A stretch of DNA of 64,000 bases. Source: Rhizobium sp. BK316. GTDB taxonomy: Bacteria > Pseudomonadota > Alphaproteobacteria > Rhizobiales > Rhizobiaceae. The position numbers and the translations under genes are program-made. Location: the NCBI RefSeq assembly GCF_014193695.1, contig NZ_JACHZR010000004.1, forward strand, positions 372,001 to 436,000, read 5' to 3'. How positions within the stretch are numbered: position 1 is the first letter of the stretch; every line of letters begins with the position of its first letter. Shown here one piece after another: positions 54,723-63,851 of the stretch. The notes beneath the pieces are model-generated. The model ran no database searches, was not told the origin of the DNA, and was given only the letters and a program-made list of their open reading frames with translations.

Positions 54723-55849
54723 CAATAGACCACGACGCCGCGGATGCTTTCACCCTTATGCATGAGATCGAAGCCCTTGTTGATGTCTTCGAGCGGCATG
54801 GTGTGGGTGATCATCGGGTCGATCTGGATCTTGCCCTCCATGTACCAGTCGACGATCTTCGGTACGTCGGTGCGGCCACGAGCGCCGCCGAAGGCCGTGC
54901 CCATCCAGTTACGGCCGGTGACCAGCTGGAAGGGACGCGTCGAAATCTCCTGGCCGGCGCCGGCAACGCCGATGATGATGGACTTGCCCCAGCCGCGGTG
55001 GCTGGATTCCAGCGCCTGGCGCATGACCTTGGTGTTGCCGGTGCAGTCGAAGGTGTAATCGGCGCCGCCGATCAGGTCGCCATGGCGCTTCGTCATGTTG
55101 ACGAGGTAAGGCACGATGTCGTCGCCGACCTCCTTCGGATTGACGAAATGCGTCATGCCGAACTTCTCGCCCCATGCCTTGCGGTCGGTGTTGATATCGA
55201 CACCGATGATCATGTCGGCACCGGCAAGGCGCAGGCCCTGCAGAACATTGAGACCGATGCCGCCGAGACCGAAGACGATGGCGGTCGAGCCGATCTCGAC
55301 CTTGGCGGTATTGATGACGGCGCCGATGCCGGTCGTGACGCCGCAGCCGATGTAGCAGACCTTGTCGAAGGGGGCGTCGGGATTGATCTTGGCCAGCGCG
55401 ATTTCCGGCAGAACGGTGAAGTTCGCGAAGGTCGAGCAGCCCATGTAATGGTGGATCTTGTCCTTGCCGATCGAGAAGCGCGAGGTGCCATCGGGCATCA
55501 CGCCCTGGCCTTGGGTCGCGCGGATCGAGGTGCAGAGATTGGTCTTGCGCGAGGTGCAGGAATAGCACTCGCGGCATTCCGGCGTGTAGAGCGGAATGAC
55601 GTGGTCACCCTTCTTCACCGAGGTGACGCCGGGGCCGACGTCGACGACGATGCCGGCGCCTTCATGGCCGAGGATCGCCGGGAAGAGGCCTTCCGGATCG
55701 GCACCGGAGAGGGTGAAGTCATCGGTGTGGCAGATGCCCGTCGCCTTGACCTCGATCAGCACTTCGCCGGCCTTGGGGCCTTCCAGCTGAACGGTCATGA
55801 CCTCAAGGGGTTTTCCTGCCTGAACGGCAACGGCGGCGCGAACATCCAT
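54722..55849 (-). CDS. S-(hydroxymethyl)glutathione dehydrogenase / class III alcohol dehydrogenase
   Basis: A 375-residue zinc alcohol dehydrogenase of class III (AdhC/FrmA). It oxidises S-hydroxymethylglutathione formed from formaldehyde and can reduce S-nitrosoglutathione. The catalytic zinc ligands are in TGICHTDDFTLSG and GHEGAGIV and the later CYIGCGVTTG; the structural zinc Cys are in ECRECYSCTSRKTNLC. The NAD fold is in VFGLGGIGLNVLQG. The ATG at 55849 follows AGGAG. No S-formylglutathione hydrolase or regulator is adjacent. Confidence 0.95.
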   Translation of the reverse strand: MDVRAAVAVQAGKPLEVMTVQLEGPKAGEVLIEVKATGICHTDDFTLSGADPEGLFPAILGHEGAGIVVDVGPGVTSVKKGDHVIPLYTPECRECYSCTSRKTNLCTSIRATQGQGVMPDGTSRFSIGKDKIHHYMGCSTFANFTVLPEIALAKINPDAPFDKVCYIGCGVTTGIGAVINTAKVEIGSTAIVFGLGGIGLNVLQGLRLAGADMIIGVDINTDRKAWGEKFGMTHFVNPKEVGDDIVPYLVNMTKRHGDLIGGADYTFDCTGNTKVMRQALESSHRGWGKSIIIGVAGAGQEISTRPFQLVTGRNWMGTAFGGARGRTDVPKIVDWYMEGKIQIDPMITHTMPLEDINKGFDLMHKGESIRGVVVY

Positions 55850-55924
55850 CTTCCATCTCCTCGTGATTTGCGAGCGCGACTCTTGCACGCCCGACAAGGG
55901 TGGCTCAAGCGGAAAAAGACCTTG

Positions 55925-55978
55925 AGCGCTTTCTGAAAATCGGCTTTGCCTAGCGCCTTCTGAACATCGGCTTCGCCT
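55925..55978. repeat. Tandem 27-bp imperfect duplication at the pccA 3' end
   Basis: Two adjacent 27-nt units differ at 3 positions (24 of 27 identical). Each starts AGCGC and ends GGCTT(T/C)GCCT. The second unit touches the last base of the pccA stop codon. It is the only sequence between pccA and the adhC leader. Confidence 0.8.
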
Positions 55979-57987
55979 CAGGCGAATTCCATAATGACGG
56001 CATCGACCGCGAGGCTTTCGCCGGGAGCGGCCTTGATCTTGCCGACGACGAGGTCACGCTCGGCGCGCAGCACGTTTTCCATCTTCATGGCTTCGACGAC
56101 GGCAAGCGTTTCGCCCGCCTTGACCTCCTGGCCCTCAGATACGGCAATCGAGACGACGAGACCGGGCATGGGGCAGAGCAGCAGCTTGGACGTATCAGGC
56201 GGCAGCTTGACGGGCATCAGGCGGTCAAGCTCGGCATGGCGGGGCGTAAAGACGCGCGCCTTGACCGACAGACCCTGCCAATCGATGCGCAGGCCATTCA
56301 GGATCGGGCGGATCTGCGCCGTCACCGGACGGCTGGCGATCCTGCCGCGCCAGACCGGATCGCCCGGTCTCCAATCGGTGACAATTGTTTCCGTTCGGCC
56401 GCCGACTTCCATTTCCATTTCAAAGGGAATGGTGACGAGGCCATCGATAAGTTTAACCGGCACATAGCTGCTACCGAGCTTGACGACCCATTCTTCGCGC
56501 AGCGGGCCGGTCGGATGGCGCAGGCGATCGGCGAAGCCTTCGCGCCTGATGGTATCGATCAGGGAAGCAGATAGGGCGATCGCGGCGAGGGCTGCCTCTT
56601 CCGAGGCGTCGGGTGCCATTGGTGCGAAACCGTCTGGATATTCCTCCGATATGAAGCCGGTGGAGAGACGGCCTTCGCGCCAGCGCGGATGTTTCATCAG
56701 CGCCGACAGGAAGGGAACATTATGCTCGATGCCATCGACGACGAAAGCGTCGAGCGCCTGTCCCATGGCCTCCACCGCCTGCAGCCGGCTCGGCGCCCAG
56801 GTGCAGAGCTTGGCGATCATCGGGTCGTAGTACATGGAGATTTCGGCACCTTCGAAGACGCCGGTATCATTGCGGATGATCACATCGCCGTTGCGGCCTT
56901 CCGCCGGCGGGCGGTAGCGCGTCAGGCGGCCGATCGAGGGCAGGAAGTTGCGGTAGGGATCTTCGGCATAGAGGCGGCTTTCGACCGCCCAGCCGTTCAG
57001 CTTGATGTCCTTCTGGGCGAAGGGCAGCTTTTCGCCGGCGGCGACACGGATCATCTGCTCGACGAGGTCGATGCCGGTCACGAGTTCCGTTACAGGATGC
57101 TCTACCTGCAGGCGGGTGTTCATTTCGAGGAAATAGAAATTGCGATCACGGTCGACGATGAACTCCACCGTGCCGGCGCTCTGATAGTCGACGGCCTTTG
57201 CCAACGCCACCGACTGTTCGCCCATGGCGGCCCGAGTCTTCTCGTCGAGGAAAGGCGAGGGTGCCTCTTCGGCAACCTTTTGGTTCCGGCGCTGGATCGA
57301 GCATTCGCGCTCGCCGAGATAGACGACATTGCCGTGGGCGTCCGCCAGCACCTGGATTTCGATATGACGCGGATCGACCACATATTTTTCGATAAACACG
57401 CGGTCGTCACCGAAGGAGCTTTTGGCTTCCGAGCGGGCGCGGTCGAAACCGTCGCGCACTTCCGCTTGCGTCCAGGCAATGCGCATGCCCTTGCCGCCAC
57501 CGCCGGCCGATGCCTTGATCATCACGGGATAGCCGATCTCGGCTGCGATCTTTTCGGCATGTGCGGCATCTTCGATCACACCAAGATAGCCGGGTACCGT
57601 CGAAACCTTGGCAGCGTTGGCGAATTTCTTCGATTCGATCTTGTCGCCCATTGCCATGATGGCCTTGGGCTTCGGGCCGATGAAGATAATGCCTTGCTCT
57701 TCCAGCGCCTCGCAGAAGGAGGCGCGTTCCGACAGGAAGCCATAGCCGGGGTGCACGGCTTCAGCACCGGTCTCCTTGCAGGCAGCAATGATCTTCTCGG
57801 CGACGAGATAGCTTTCGGCTGCCGGAGCAGGGCCGACATGGACGGCCTCATCGGCCATTTCGACATGCAGGGCATCCCGATCGGCATCCGAATAGACCGC
57901 AACGGTGGAAATGCCCATACGGCGCGCGGTTTTGATCACGCGGCAGGCAATCTCGCCGCGATTCGCGATCAGGATTTTCTTGAACAT
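55978..57987 (-). CDS. pccA: Propionyl-CoA carboxylase alpha chain (biotin carboxylase + carrier)
   Basis: A 669-residue protein. Residues 1-450 are the biotin carboxylase/ATP-grasp part (KILIANRGEIACRVIKTAR, VMIKASAGGGGKGMRI, EMNTRLQVEHPVTE). A middle BT-like domain follows, and the C-terminal carrier has the biotinyl Lys at about 635 in VEAMKMENVL. With PccB it fixes bicarbonate on propionyl-CoA. The start MFKKILIANRG is typical. No methylmalonyl-CoA mutase gene is in the window. Confidence 0.95.
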   Translation of the reverse strand: MFKKILIANRGEIACRVIKTARRMGISTVAVYSDADRDALHVEMADEAVHVGPAPAAESYLVAEKIIAACKETGAEAVHPGYGFLSERASFCEALEEQGIIFIGPKPKAIMAMGDKIESKKFANAAKVSTVPGYLGVIEDAAHAEKIAAEIGYPVMIKASAGGGGKGMRIAWTQAEVRDGFDRARSEAKSSFGDDRVFIEKYVVDPRHIEIQVLADAHGNVVYLGERECSIQRRNQKVAEEAPSPFLDEKTRAAMGEQSVALAKAVDYQSAGTVEFIVDRDRNFYFLEMNTRLQVEHPVTELVTGIDLVEQMIRVAAGEKLPFAQKDIKLNGWAVESRLYAEDPYRNFLPSIGRLTRYRPPAEGRNGDVIIRNDTGVFEGAEISMYYDPMIAKLCTWAPSRLQAVEAMGQALDAFVVDGIEHNVPFLSALMKHPRWREGRLSTGFISEEYPDGFAPMAPDASEEAALAAIALSASLIDTIRREGFADRLRHPTGPLREEWVVKLGSSYVPVKLIDGLVTIPFEMEMEVGGRTETIVTDWRPGDPVWRGRIASRPVTAQIRPILNGLRIDWQGLSVKARVFTPRHAELDRLMPVKLPPDTSKLLLCPMPGLVVSIAVSEGQEVKAGETLAVVEAMKMENVLRAERDLVVGKIKAAPGESLAVDAVIMEFA

Positions 57988-58068
57988 CGAGACTCCACCC
58001 AGGAAATGCGTTCCTGAGTTTTACGCATAAAAAGCCGGAACGCACAATCGGGCTGAGGAATCGGCAGA

Positions 58069-58773
58069 TCAGGCAACGGCAGCTTCGACGACCGGCTCTT
58101 CATCGATGATGCGCAGCCAACGGCTCCGTCTGGGTTCGGCAAAGTCCCTGAGTTCGACGGCAGCCATGATCTCGCCCCAGCGCTGGTGATTGGCGCCGGG
58201 CTGGGTTGCTGCCTCGATACGCTGCAGGACTCCGTATTCCACCGGAGAAACGCCGATGATACCGCCTTCGCTGACGCCTCTCAGAATCCGCATGACATAG
58301 TCGACGTCCTGGCGCGTGATGCTTCCACGGGCGGTGGCGCGGGTCAGCTTGTAGCCACCAATATCCTCTGACAGCGCCAGGCGGAGCTGGTCGAGCGCCA
58401 GAGCCCGCAGCTCATCGGGAACATAGGCGCTGAGTTCCATGACATGCAGGATGAGCTCGAGCTCGAGCGCGGAATTGACGACGCCGTCGGTCGTGAACAT
58501 GCGCATGATCCAAGCGACATTGATCTCGTCCAGCGATGCCTGCGGATAGGTATAATCGACGATGAAGCCTGCCAGCTGTTCAACGAAGAACGTGTTCCAT
58601 TCGGCGCATTTTTCGGGGCAGGAACTATTGAGCGCCAACATCACCACGACATGATCGGATGTCCGGATTCCCTCCGGAAAGGTATGTTTGCGCAGCAGGA
58701 CAATGTCTTCGGCCGTCAGCCGATGCTTCCCGGCGACGACGCACGCCGGAAAAGCGAGACGGAACTCACTCAT
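58069..58773 (-). CDS. Conserved-looking protein of unknown function
   Basis: A 234-residue soluble protein, mostly helical, without signal peptide or membrane segment. Visible features are two Cys in NSSCPEKCAEWNTFFVEQLAG, an acidic helix LELELILHVMELSAYVPDELRAL, and a C-terminal WLRIIDEEPVVEA. No known family was recognised; the helical TerB-like look is only an impression. It lies 81 nt upstream of pccA on the same strand, so read-through into pccA is possible. Confidence 0.7.
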   Translation of the reverse strand: MSEFRLAFPACVVAGKHRLTAEDIVLLRKHTFPEGIRTSDHVVVMLALNSSCPEKCAEWNTFFVEQLAGFIVDYTYPQASLDEINVAWIMRMFTTDGVVNSALELELILHVMELSAYVPDELRALALDQLRLALSEDIGGYKLTRATARGSITRQDVDYVMRILRGVSEGGIIGVSPVEYGVLQRIEAATQPGANHQRWGEIMAAVELRDFAEPRRSRWLRIIDEEPVVEAAVA

Positions 58774-58870
58774 GTTTTATCTCCAGACTTCATCATGAAG
58801 TCGGAAATGGTTTTATCGATGCCGAATTGAAGATCCCTCAAGAAGGACGGTTAACCCCCGATGCGGCATT

Positions 58871-59797
58871 TCATGCGGATTTTAATGATCGCACCTGCAA
58901 GCGCTCGCGCCAGATGATGAAAAGCCCCGATGCGACGATGATGGCGATGCCGATCCATTTGGAAACATTCGGAAAATCGCCGAAGAGGGCATAGCCGAGC
59001 ACGGTCGCCGAAATGATCTCGAAATATTGGAACGGCGCCAGCAGCGACAGCGGCGCCAGGCGAAAAGCCTTAACAACCAGCATGTGCGCATAGCCTGAGA
59101 TCGTGCCGAGGATCAGCAGCAGGACGAGGCCAAGCCAGGAGGCGGGCAGGGAGGGCGTGAAGTCGGCACTGCCGAGGCTGCTTCCGACAAACATTGCGCC
59201 CGCCATGAAGATCGTGCCGCCGATGCCGGACATGGTCTGCATCGTCAGCGGCGAATCCGCCTCGCCGATGGCGCGATTAAGGAAAAGATAAAGTGAGAAG
59301 AGGAAGGCGCAGAAGACCGGCAGTAGCGCCTTCAGGCCGAAGATCTCGTAGCTCGGCTGAATGACGATCATGGCACCGCCAAAACCAACGACGATCGCCA
59401 TCCAACGACGCCAGCCGACCTTGTCTCCCAGGAACAGCGCCGAAAGCGCCGTCAGCATGAAGGGCTCGACGAAATAGATGGCGAAGACGTCGGCGAGCGG
59501 CATGTATTTGACCGCGACGAAGAAGAGCAGGCTGGCCGCACCATGCAGCGCGCCGCGCAACAGGTTCATCCATGGGCGCTTGGCCGACAGCGCCTGTAAG
59601 CCGAACATGGCAAAGAGGATCGGCAGGGTGCAGACGAGCTGGAAGAAGAAGCGGTAGAATGTTACCTGTCCGGGCGACATGCTCTCGAAGGTCGCCATAT
59701 ATTTGGCGATCGCATCCATCGTCGGCAGGATGGCCATGGCACCGGCCATGATGGCCATGCCCTGGAGGGGATTCTGGGTGGAGGGAGATTCGGACAT
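58871..59797 (-). CDS. EamA/DMT-family transporter
   Basis: A 308-residue inner-membrane protein with ten predicted helices in two EamA repeats. The first repeat includes MDAIAKYMATFESMSPGQVTFYRF and LFFVAVKYMPLADVFAIYFVEP; the second includes LLLILGTISGYAHMLVVKAFRLAPLSLLAPFQYFE-type sequence. Members export metabolites such as amino acids or purines; substrate not assignable. It is monocistronic. The ISAs1 remnant begins 64 nt upstream of its start. Confidence 0.93.
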   Translation of the reverse strand: MSESPSTQNPLQGMAIMAGAMAILPTMDAIAKYMATFESMSPGQVTFYRFFFQLVCTLPILFAMFGLQALSAKRPWMNLLRGALHGAASLLFFVAVKYMPLADVFAIYFVEPFMLTALSALFLGDKVGWRRWMAIVVGFGGAMIVIQPSYEIFGLKALLPVFCAFLFSLYLFLNRAIGEADSPLTMQTMSGIGGTIFMAGAMFVGSSLGSADFTPSLPASWLGLVLLLILGTISGYAHMLVVKAFRLAPLSLLAPFQYFEIISATVLGYALFGDFPNVSKWIGIAIIVASGLFIIWRERLQVRSLKSA

Positions 59798-59861
59798 GAC
59801 GGCTGCTTCTTGCGGATGACGTCATCAACCACAGGAAAGCCAGCGGATCAAGGACAGTGCC

Positions 59862-60814
59862 CAGGGCAATCGGGTGAGTTAACGGCAGACAATGGGTGAA
59901 AACTTTGAATCCGTGAGAGGCCTCTGATTCGTATAGGAGGTGTGGTGATGGATTTGCAGCCTACGATTTCGGAAGGGATAGTTTTTCTTTTGTATTTCTC
60001 TGAGCTTCCGGACAAGAGGCAAGCTCTGAAGGTGCGCTATCCTCTTGAAGAGGTTCTGCTTCTTTGCCTTGTCGGGATGATCTGCGACTGCAATTACATA
60101 AACGAGATTGCCTGGTTTGGCGAAAAACGGCTGGCGTTTCTTCGCCGCTTCAGCCGCTTTGCCTATGGAACGCCGTGTGAGGATCAACTGGGTGTCATTC
60201 TCGCAAGCCTTGATGTGGCGGCGTTCCAGAGCTGATTTGCCCGATGAGTAGCGGAGGTGACCGGCCAGCCAGCCGAGGTCATCGCCATTGATGGCAAGAC
60301 CTCGCGTCGCTCCGGCACGAAGGGCAACAAGGATGCGCTTCATACGCTCAGTGCGTTCTCGGCGCGGCAGAAACTGGTCCTGGGACGGGTGACGGTCTCG
60401 GAGAAATCCAATGAAATCACAGCCATCCCCAAACTGATCGACATGCTTTCGATCCAGGGCGCGGTGGTGACGATCGACGCCATGGGATGCCAGAGAGAGG
60501 TCGCCTGCAAAATCATCGACAAGCAAGCCGACTACATTTTGGCGCTGAAGGGCAATCAAGGCACGCTGCATGATGACGTCAAACTGTTTGGAGCCGAACA
60601 GATCGAGCGATGCTTCGCCGATTGCCTCCATGACATGCATCGAACCGTGGATGGCGATCACGATCGGATCGAGACGCGCAACGTCCATGTGCTGAGCGAT
60701 ATTGGCTCAGGCTCGCTCCCGGCAAAGATTCCATCAATCTCAAGCGCAAAACCGCAAACTGGGACGACAAATACATCGAGGCCGTAATCCGCGTAAATTA
60801 ATGCTTCGCTCTCC
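59862..60814 (+). mobile_element. Decayed ISAs1-family insertion sequence
   Basis: The element carries a broken ISAs1-type transposase. The candidate left end CAGGGCAATCGGGTGAGTT starts at 59862. The candidate right end, GCGTAAATTAATGC then TTCGCTCTCC, ends near 60814; only its inner part still pairs with the left end (about 9 of 23 positions). No target-site duplication could be recognised. It is about 950 bp, shorter than intact members of about 1.2 kb, because of an internal deletion. Confidence 0.7.
59942..60801 (+). pseudogene. ISAs1-family transposase, inactivated
   Basis: The N-terminal part (KRQALKVRYPLEEVLLLCLVG, then AWFGEKRLAFLRRF) and the central part (EVIAIDGKTSRRSGTKGNK, ITAIPKLIDMLSIQGAVVTIDAMGCQ, DYILALKGNQGTLHDDV) are in the same frame. 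They are split by two TGA codons (60233-60235 and 60245-60247) at positions where relatives have Cys and Trp. After RNVHVLSDI (about 60708) roughly 120 codons are missing, and the C-terminal tail (APGKDSINLKRKTANWDD) continues in another frame to a TAA at 60801. No active transposase can be made. Confidence 0.88.
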
Positions 60815-60864
60815 TTTGGCGTCGAATTTACGAACAACGGGGTCCGTTTCTCTCGATGCGGAAC

Positions 60865-61236
60865 TCACAATCCCACCGACTTTTTGACTGCTTCGATGAG
60901 GACGGATCCTGCGAAGGGCTTACGCAAGTATGCGATGCTGCCTGCCTGCTCTGCCTCGGTTTTCAGGCGGTCGTCTTCGAGGGCGGTGATGAAGATCACT
61001 GGCAACTTCAATCCAGCCTCTTTCAGCCTGCGCTGCAATTCGATGCCGGACATGCCGCCCAGATCGATATCCAGCACGAGACAGTCGATCGAGGCCTCTG
61101 GGTCGCGGCGGAGAAAGGCTTCCGCCGATGCATACTCGATGGCCGGAAAGCCGTAGGCGTTGAGAAGCCGCCTGACGCTTCGACGTAGGCTCGCATCATC
61201 ATCGACCACGGCGACAGTGCGGCGCAGCTTTCCCAC
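60865..61236 (-). CDS. Stand-alone receiver-domain response regulator
   Basis: A 123-residue single REC domain. The acidic pocket is VVDDDASLRRSVRRLL, the phosphorylated Asp is at about 56 (LVLDIDLGGMSGIEL), Thr/Ser is in FITALEDD, and the Lys is in LRKPFAG. It has no output domain, so it is probably a phosphate relay or sink, or acts on a protein partner. The start is a GTG at 61236. It lies 81 nt downstream of the FixJ-like regulator on the same strand and probably belongs to the same signalling locus. Confidence 0.88.
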   Translation of the reverse strand: MGKLRRTVAVVDDDASLRRSVRRLLNAYGFPAIEYASAEAFLRRDPEASIDCLVLDIDLGGMSGIELQRRLKEAGLKLPVIFITALEDDRLKTEAEQAGSIAYLRKPFAGSVLIEAVKKSVGL

Positions 61237-61317
61237 CTCATGCCCCCATGCGTGACAGTACGCGAGATCCGCAGTTGTCGGTTATCGTAGGCGTGTCAGC
61301 GGTTGTTTGATATTGCC

Positions 61318-61962
61318 CTAAGGGGAGGGTCGATCATCCGAGGCCATACCGCGTCCGAGGTCAAGACCGATGTAGGCGGCCATTGAGACAGCCTCCGCCA
61401 GCGATCCTACTCCGAGCTTCTCCATGACCTGATGGCGGTGCACCTTCACCGTCCGCTCCGATATGCCAAGGGCGTAGGCGATCTGCTTGTTGAGCTTGCC
61501 ACGGATGATCAGCTCGAAGACTTCCGCTTCGCGCGCGCTCAAGCTCGCCACCAATGTCCTCAGTTCCTGAACACGCTCGTGCTCGGCCCGCCGCCTCTCA
61601 TATTGAGCCAACGCGCGCTCGATCGTTTCCATCAGGACCGCCACCGAACTCGGCTTCTCCAAGAAGTCCTGTGCGCCCGCTTTCATTGCGTCGACGCCGG
61701 CTTTTATGTCTCCTTCGCCGGTGAGGAAAACGATTGGCAGTAGCGGCGCCAGTTCGCATAACTGGCGCTGTATTTGCAGACCAGATTGACCTGGCATCTG
61801 TAGGTCAAGAAGAACGCAGCCCGGCTCGCAGCTTGGAAGGGAGGCGAGAAACTGATCTCCGGATTCATAGGCCGCGACCTTCAGACCATATGCGCAGAGC
61901 AGCCGTGCAGTTGCCGTTCGGTAGGATTCGTCGTCGTCTACGAGATGAACGACTGGTTTCAT
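61318..61962 (-). CDS. FixJ-like LuxR-type response regulator
   Basis: A 214-residue two-domain regulator. REC domain: HLVDDDESYRTATARLL, Asp at about 53 (VLLDLQMPGQSGLQ), LTGEGDIKAGVDAMKAGAQDFLEKP. A linker helix follows, then a LuxR/FixJ helix-turn-helix (SLSAREAEVFELIIRGKLNKQIAYALG, SERTVKVHRHQVMEKLG). It overlaps the kinase gene by 4 nt (ATGA), so it is the cognate regulator. Target genes are not visible in the window. Confidence 0.94.
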   Translation of the reverse strand: MKPVVHLVDDDESYRTATARLLCAYGLKVAAYESGDQFLASLPSCEPGCVLLDLQMPGQSGLQIQRQLCELAPLLPIVFLTGEGDIKAGVDAMKAGAQDFLEKPSSVAVLMETIERALAQYERRRAEHERVQELRTLVASLSAREAEVFELIIRGKLNKQIAYALGISERTVKVHRHQVMEKLGVGSLAEAVSMAAYIGLDLGRGMASDDRPSP

Positions 61963-63851
61963 GCGCCTCGCGCCTCCCGTCGGGCGAGAGGCAGGACGAC
62001 CCGGAAGATGGCGCCGCCTTCAGGCCGGTTGTACGCAGAGATCGTGCCGCCATAGGTCTCGACGATGGCGCGCGATATGGAAAGACCCAACCCCGTCCCT
62101 GCGTTCTTGGTCGTATAGAACGGCTCGAAGATGCTGGACAGGCGCTCTTCAGGAATGCCGTTGCCTGTGTCGACAACACAGAGCTCGACCCTCTGCTTCT
62201 CAATTCCTGTCGCGAATGTCAGGATCCTTTTGGCGGAATCGGCGTCCATCATGGCGTCCATCGCATTGGTCGCCAGATTGAGGATGACCTGTTGCACATG
62301 GACCTTGTCTGCCCGCACCGGCAGCTCGCTCGCCGGCCGATTTGTATTGAGTGTAATGCCTCTGCGCTCGGCATCGCCATGAATGATTCGGATAGCGCTC
62401 GACGCGACGTCGTTCAGGTCGAACACCTGCCAATCGATCTCACGTCTCTTTTTGAGCAATCCTCGCATCCGGCCAATGATGTCGCCCGCACGCTGATCGT
62501 CGGCCTGGATGTCGAGAAGGATTTGCTGGATCAACTCCCGATCGGGGTTGCCACTTCGAAGGAGCTCGGACGCCGCCTCGGCATTGTTTCGAATTGCCGA
62601 CAGAGGCTGGTTCAGTTCGTGGGCAATCGACGAAGACAAGGCACCGGCAGTCGCCGACTGGTTGAGGTGAACGGCTTCCAGCAGGTGAAGGCGAGACCGG
62701 CTCTCCGCATCCTGGCGACGACGTCGTTCGAGCAACAATGCTACGATGATGCCCGCCTGCATCAGAACGACCCCGAGCACTCCTGTTGCCGCCAGCCAGT
62801 GTTCTTCCCACAGGCTCTTCGCTCTGTACATCTTGACAGTCCCCGGAGGAAGATTCCCCTCCGCAAGCCCCCAACGCCGGAGCTGTCGAGCATCTACGAT
62901 GTTTGTCTGGGGTGCCTGGACATCCGAGACCGGGCGGCCGGCTATGACATCGATGACAAGATTTCCGACGGTCTGCCCCAAAGTATCAAATGTGACGGTA
63001 TTGCCACCGACGACGCCATGGTCGATGTAGGTCTGGTAGGGGCCATAGACAGGTGCGCTGGCCGTTGCCGCGATCTGCCTGATCGCTTCGCGCGGGATGA
63101 AATTCCGCCCCGCCCGATCCTTAAAGACCGTCAACGCCAGGATGATACTGTCGGAGGGGACATGTGCTGCACGTTCGATGAATTCCTCGATCGTCAGATT
63201 TTCCAGGTACGTCGTTTCGTATGACTTGGAGAACTCGTCGAGATCTGCGCGCGCCGTCGCCAACCACCCCCGGTCGAACTCCGACGATCCACCGATGATG
63301 TAAAGGTGACGGGCATTGGGCTGCAGTCCACGGGCCATTTCGGCTGTCTTCAGAATGTCGAATGTCGTGAACGCCCCGATCACGTCATCCGAAAGATCGA
63401 TGTTCTCCGCGGTGGAGTTGCCGAAGCCTGCCGCGACTATCTTCGCATTGGGAGCGATCCTTCCGCGGTTTGTCGATATGAAGCTGGCAGACTCCTTCCC
63501 GAGGGCGACGATCACATCCGGGCGACGAGCGGCATACTTCTCTGTCAGGTATCGTCCCATGCGTGCGGCATGGTCGGCTTCCGGAAACCTCGCCAGATCA
63601 AGAAACTCTGAAAACAGATCGATCTTGCCGTCTGTCGCTTCCAGCAGGCGGCTGCGCAACGCTTCTCCGGCAGCCGTCGTTGCCGCGATCCTCTCATCAT
63701 AAGGATAAAGTATGAGAACGCGCGGCGGCCGATTGAGGAGTGCGGGCGATGTATCGGGAGTGGTGGCATAGCAGTTCGAAGCCATCAGAAAGAGCGACAC
63801 CAGCAAGGCGCCAGCGCATCGCAATCGTCCTGCCCCGCTGCCCAAGGCCAT
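61959..63851 (-). CDS. Membrane histidine kinase with ABC_sub_bind-like periplasmic sensor
   Basis: A 630-residue kinase. A signal/anchor sequence (about 10-28) is followed by a periplasmic binding-protein-like domain (about 43-325: RVLILYPYDERIAATTAAGEA, PDVIVALGKESASF, IVAAGFGNSTAENIDLSDDV, VYGPYQTYIDHGVVGGNTV). A second membrane helix spans about 353-374. HisKA has His at about 411 (SIAHELNQPLSAI), then the N box VILNLATNAMDAM, DTGNGIPEE and GTGLGLSISRA. The HELNQPL type is shared with FixL. The ATG at 63851 is chosen because a GGGGGGTGG site precedes it; the frame runs on to 63920. The ligand is unknown. No gene is seen in 63852-64000. Confidence 0.92.
   Translation of the reverse strand: MALGSGAGRLRCAGALLVSLFLMASNCYATTPDTSPALLNRPPRVLILYPYDERIAATTAAGEALRSRLLEATDGKIDLFSEFLDLARFPEADHAARMGRYLTEKYAARRPDVIVALGKESASFISTNRGRIAPNAKIVAAGFGNSTAENIDLSDDVIGAFTTFDILKTAEMARGLQPNARHLYIIGGSSEFDRGWLATARADLDEFSKSYETTYLENLTIEEFIERAAHVPSDSIILALTVFKDRAGRNFIPREAIRQIAATASAPVYGPYQTYIDHGVVGGNTVTFDTLGQTVGNLVIDVIAGRPVSDVQAPQTNIVDARQLRRWGLAEGNLPPGTVKMYRAKSLWEEHWLAATGVLGVVLMQAGIIVALLLERRRRQDAESRSRLHLLEAVHLNQSATAGALSSSIAHELNQPLSAIRNNAEAASELLRSGNPDRELIQQILLDIQADDQRAGDIIGRMRGLLKKRREIDWQVFDLNDVASSAIRIIHGDAERRGITLNTNRPASELPVRADKVHVQQVILNLATNAMDAMMDADSAKRILTFATGIEKQRVELCVVDTGNGIPEERLSSIFEPFYTTKNAGTGLGLSISRAIVETYGGTISAYNRPEGGAIFRVVLPLARREARGA

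Noticed and set aside
59879..60688. A 269-codon minus-strand open frame across the ISAs1 remnant
   Set aside because: The plus strand clearly holds transposase sequence interrupted by stops. The minus frame is its shadow and has no ISAs1 or other match.
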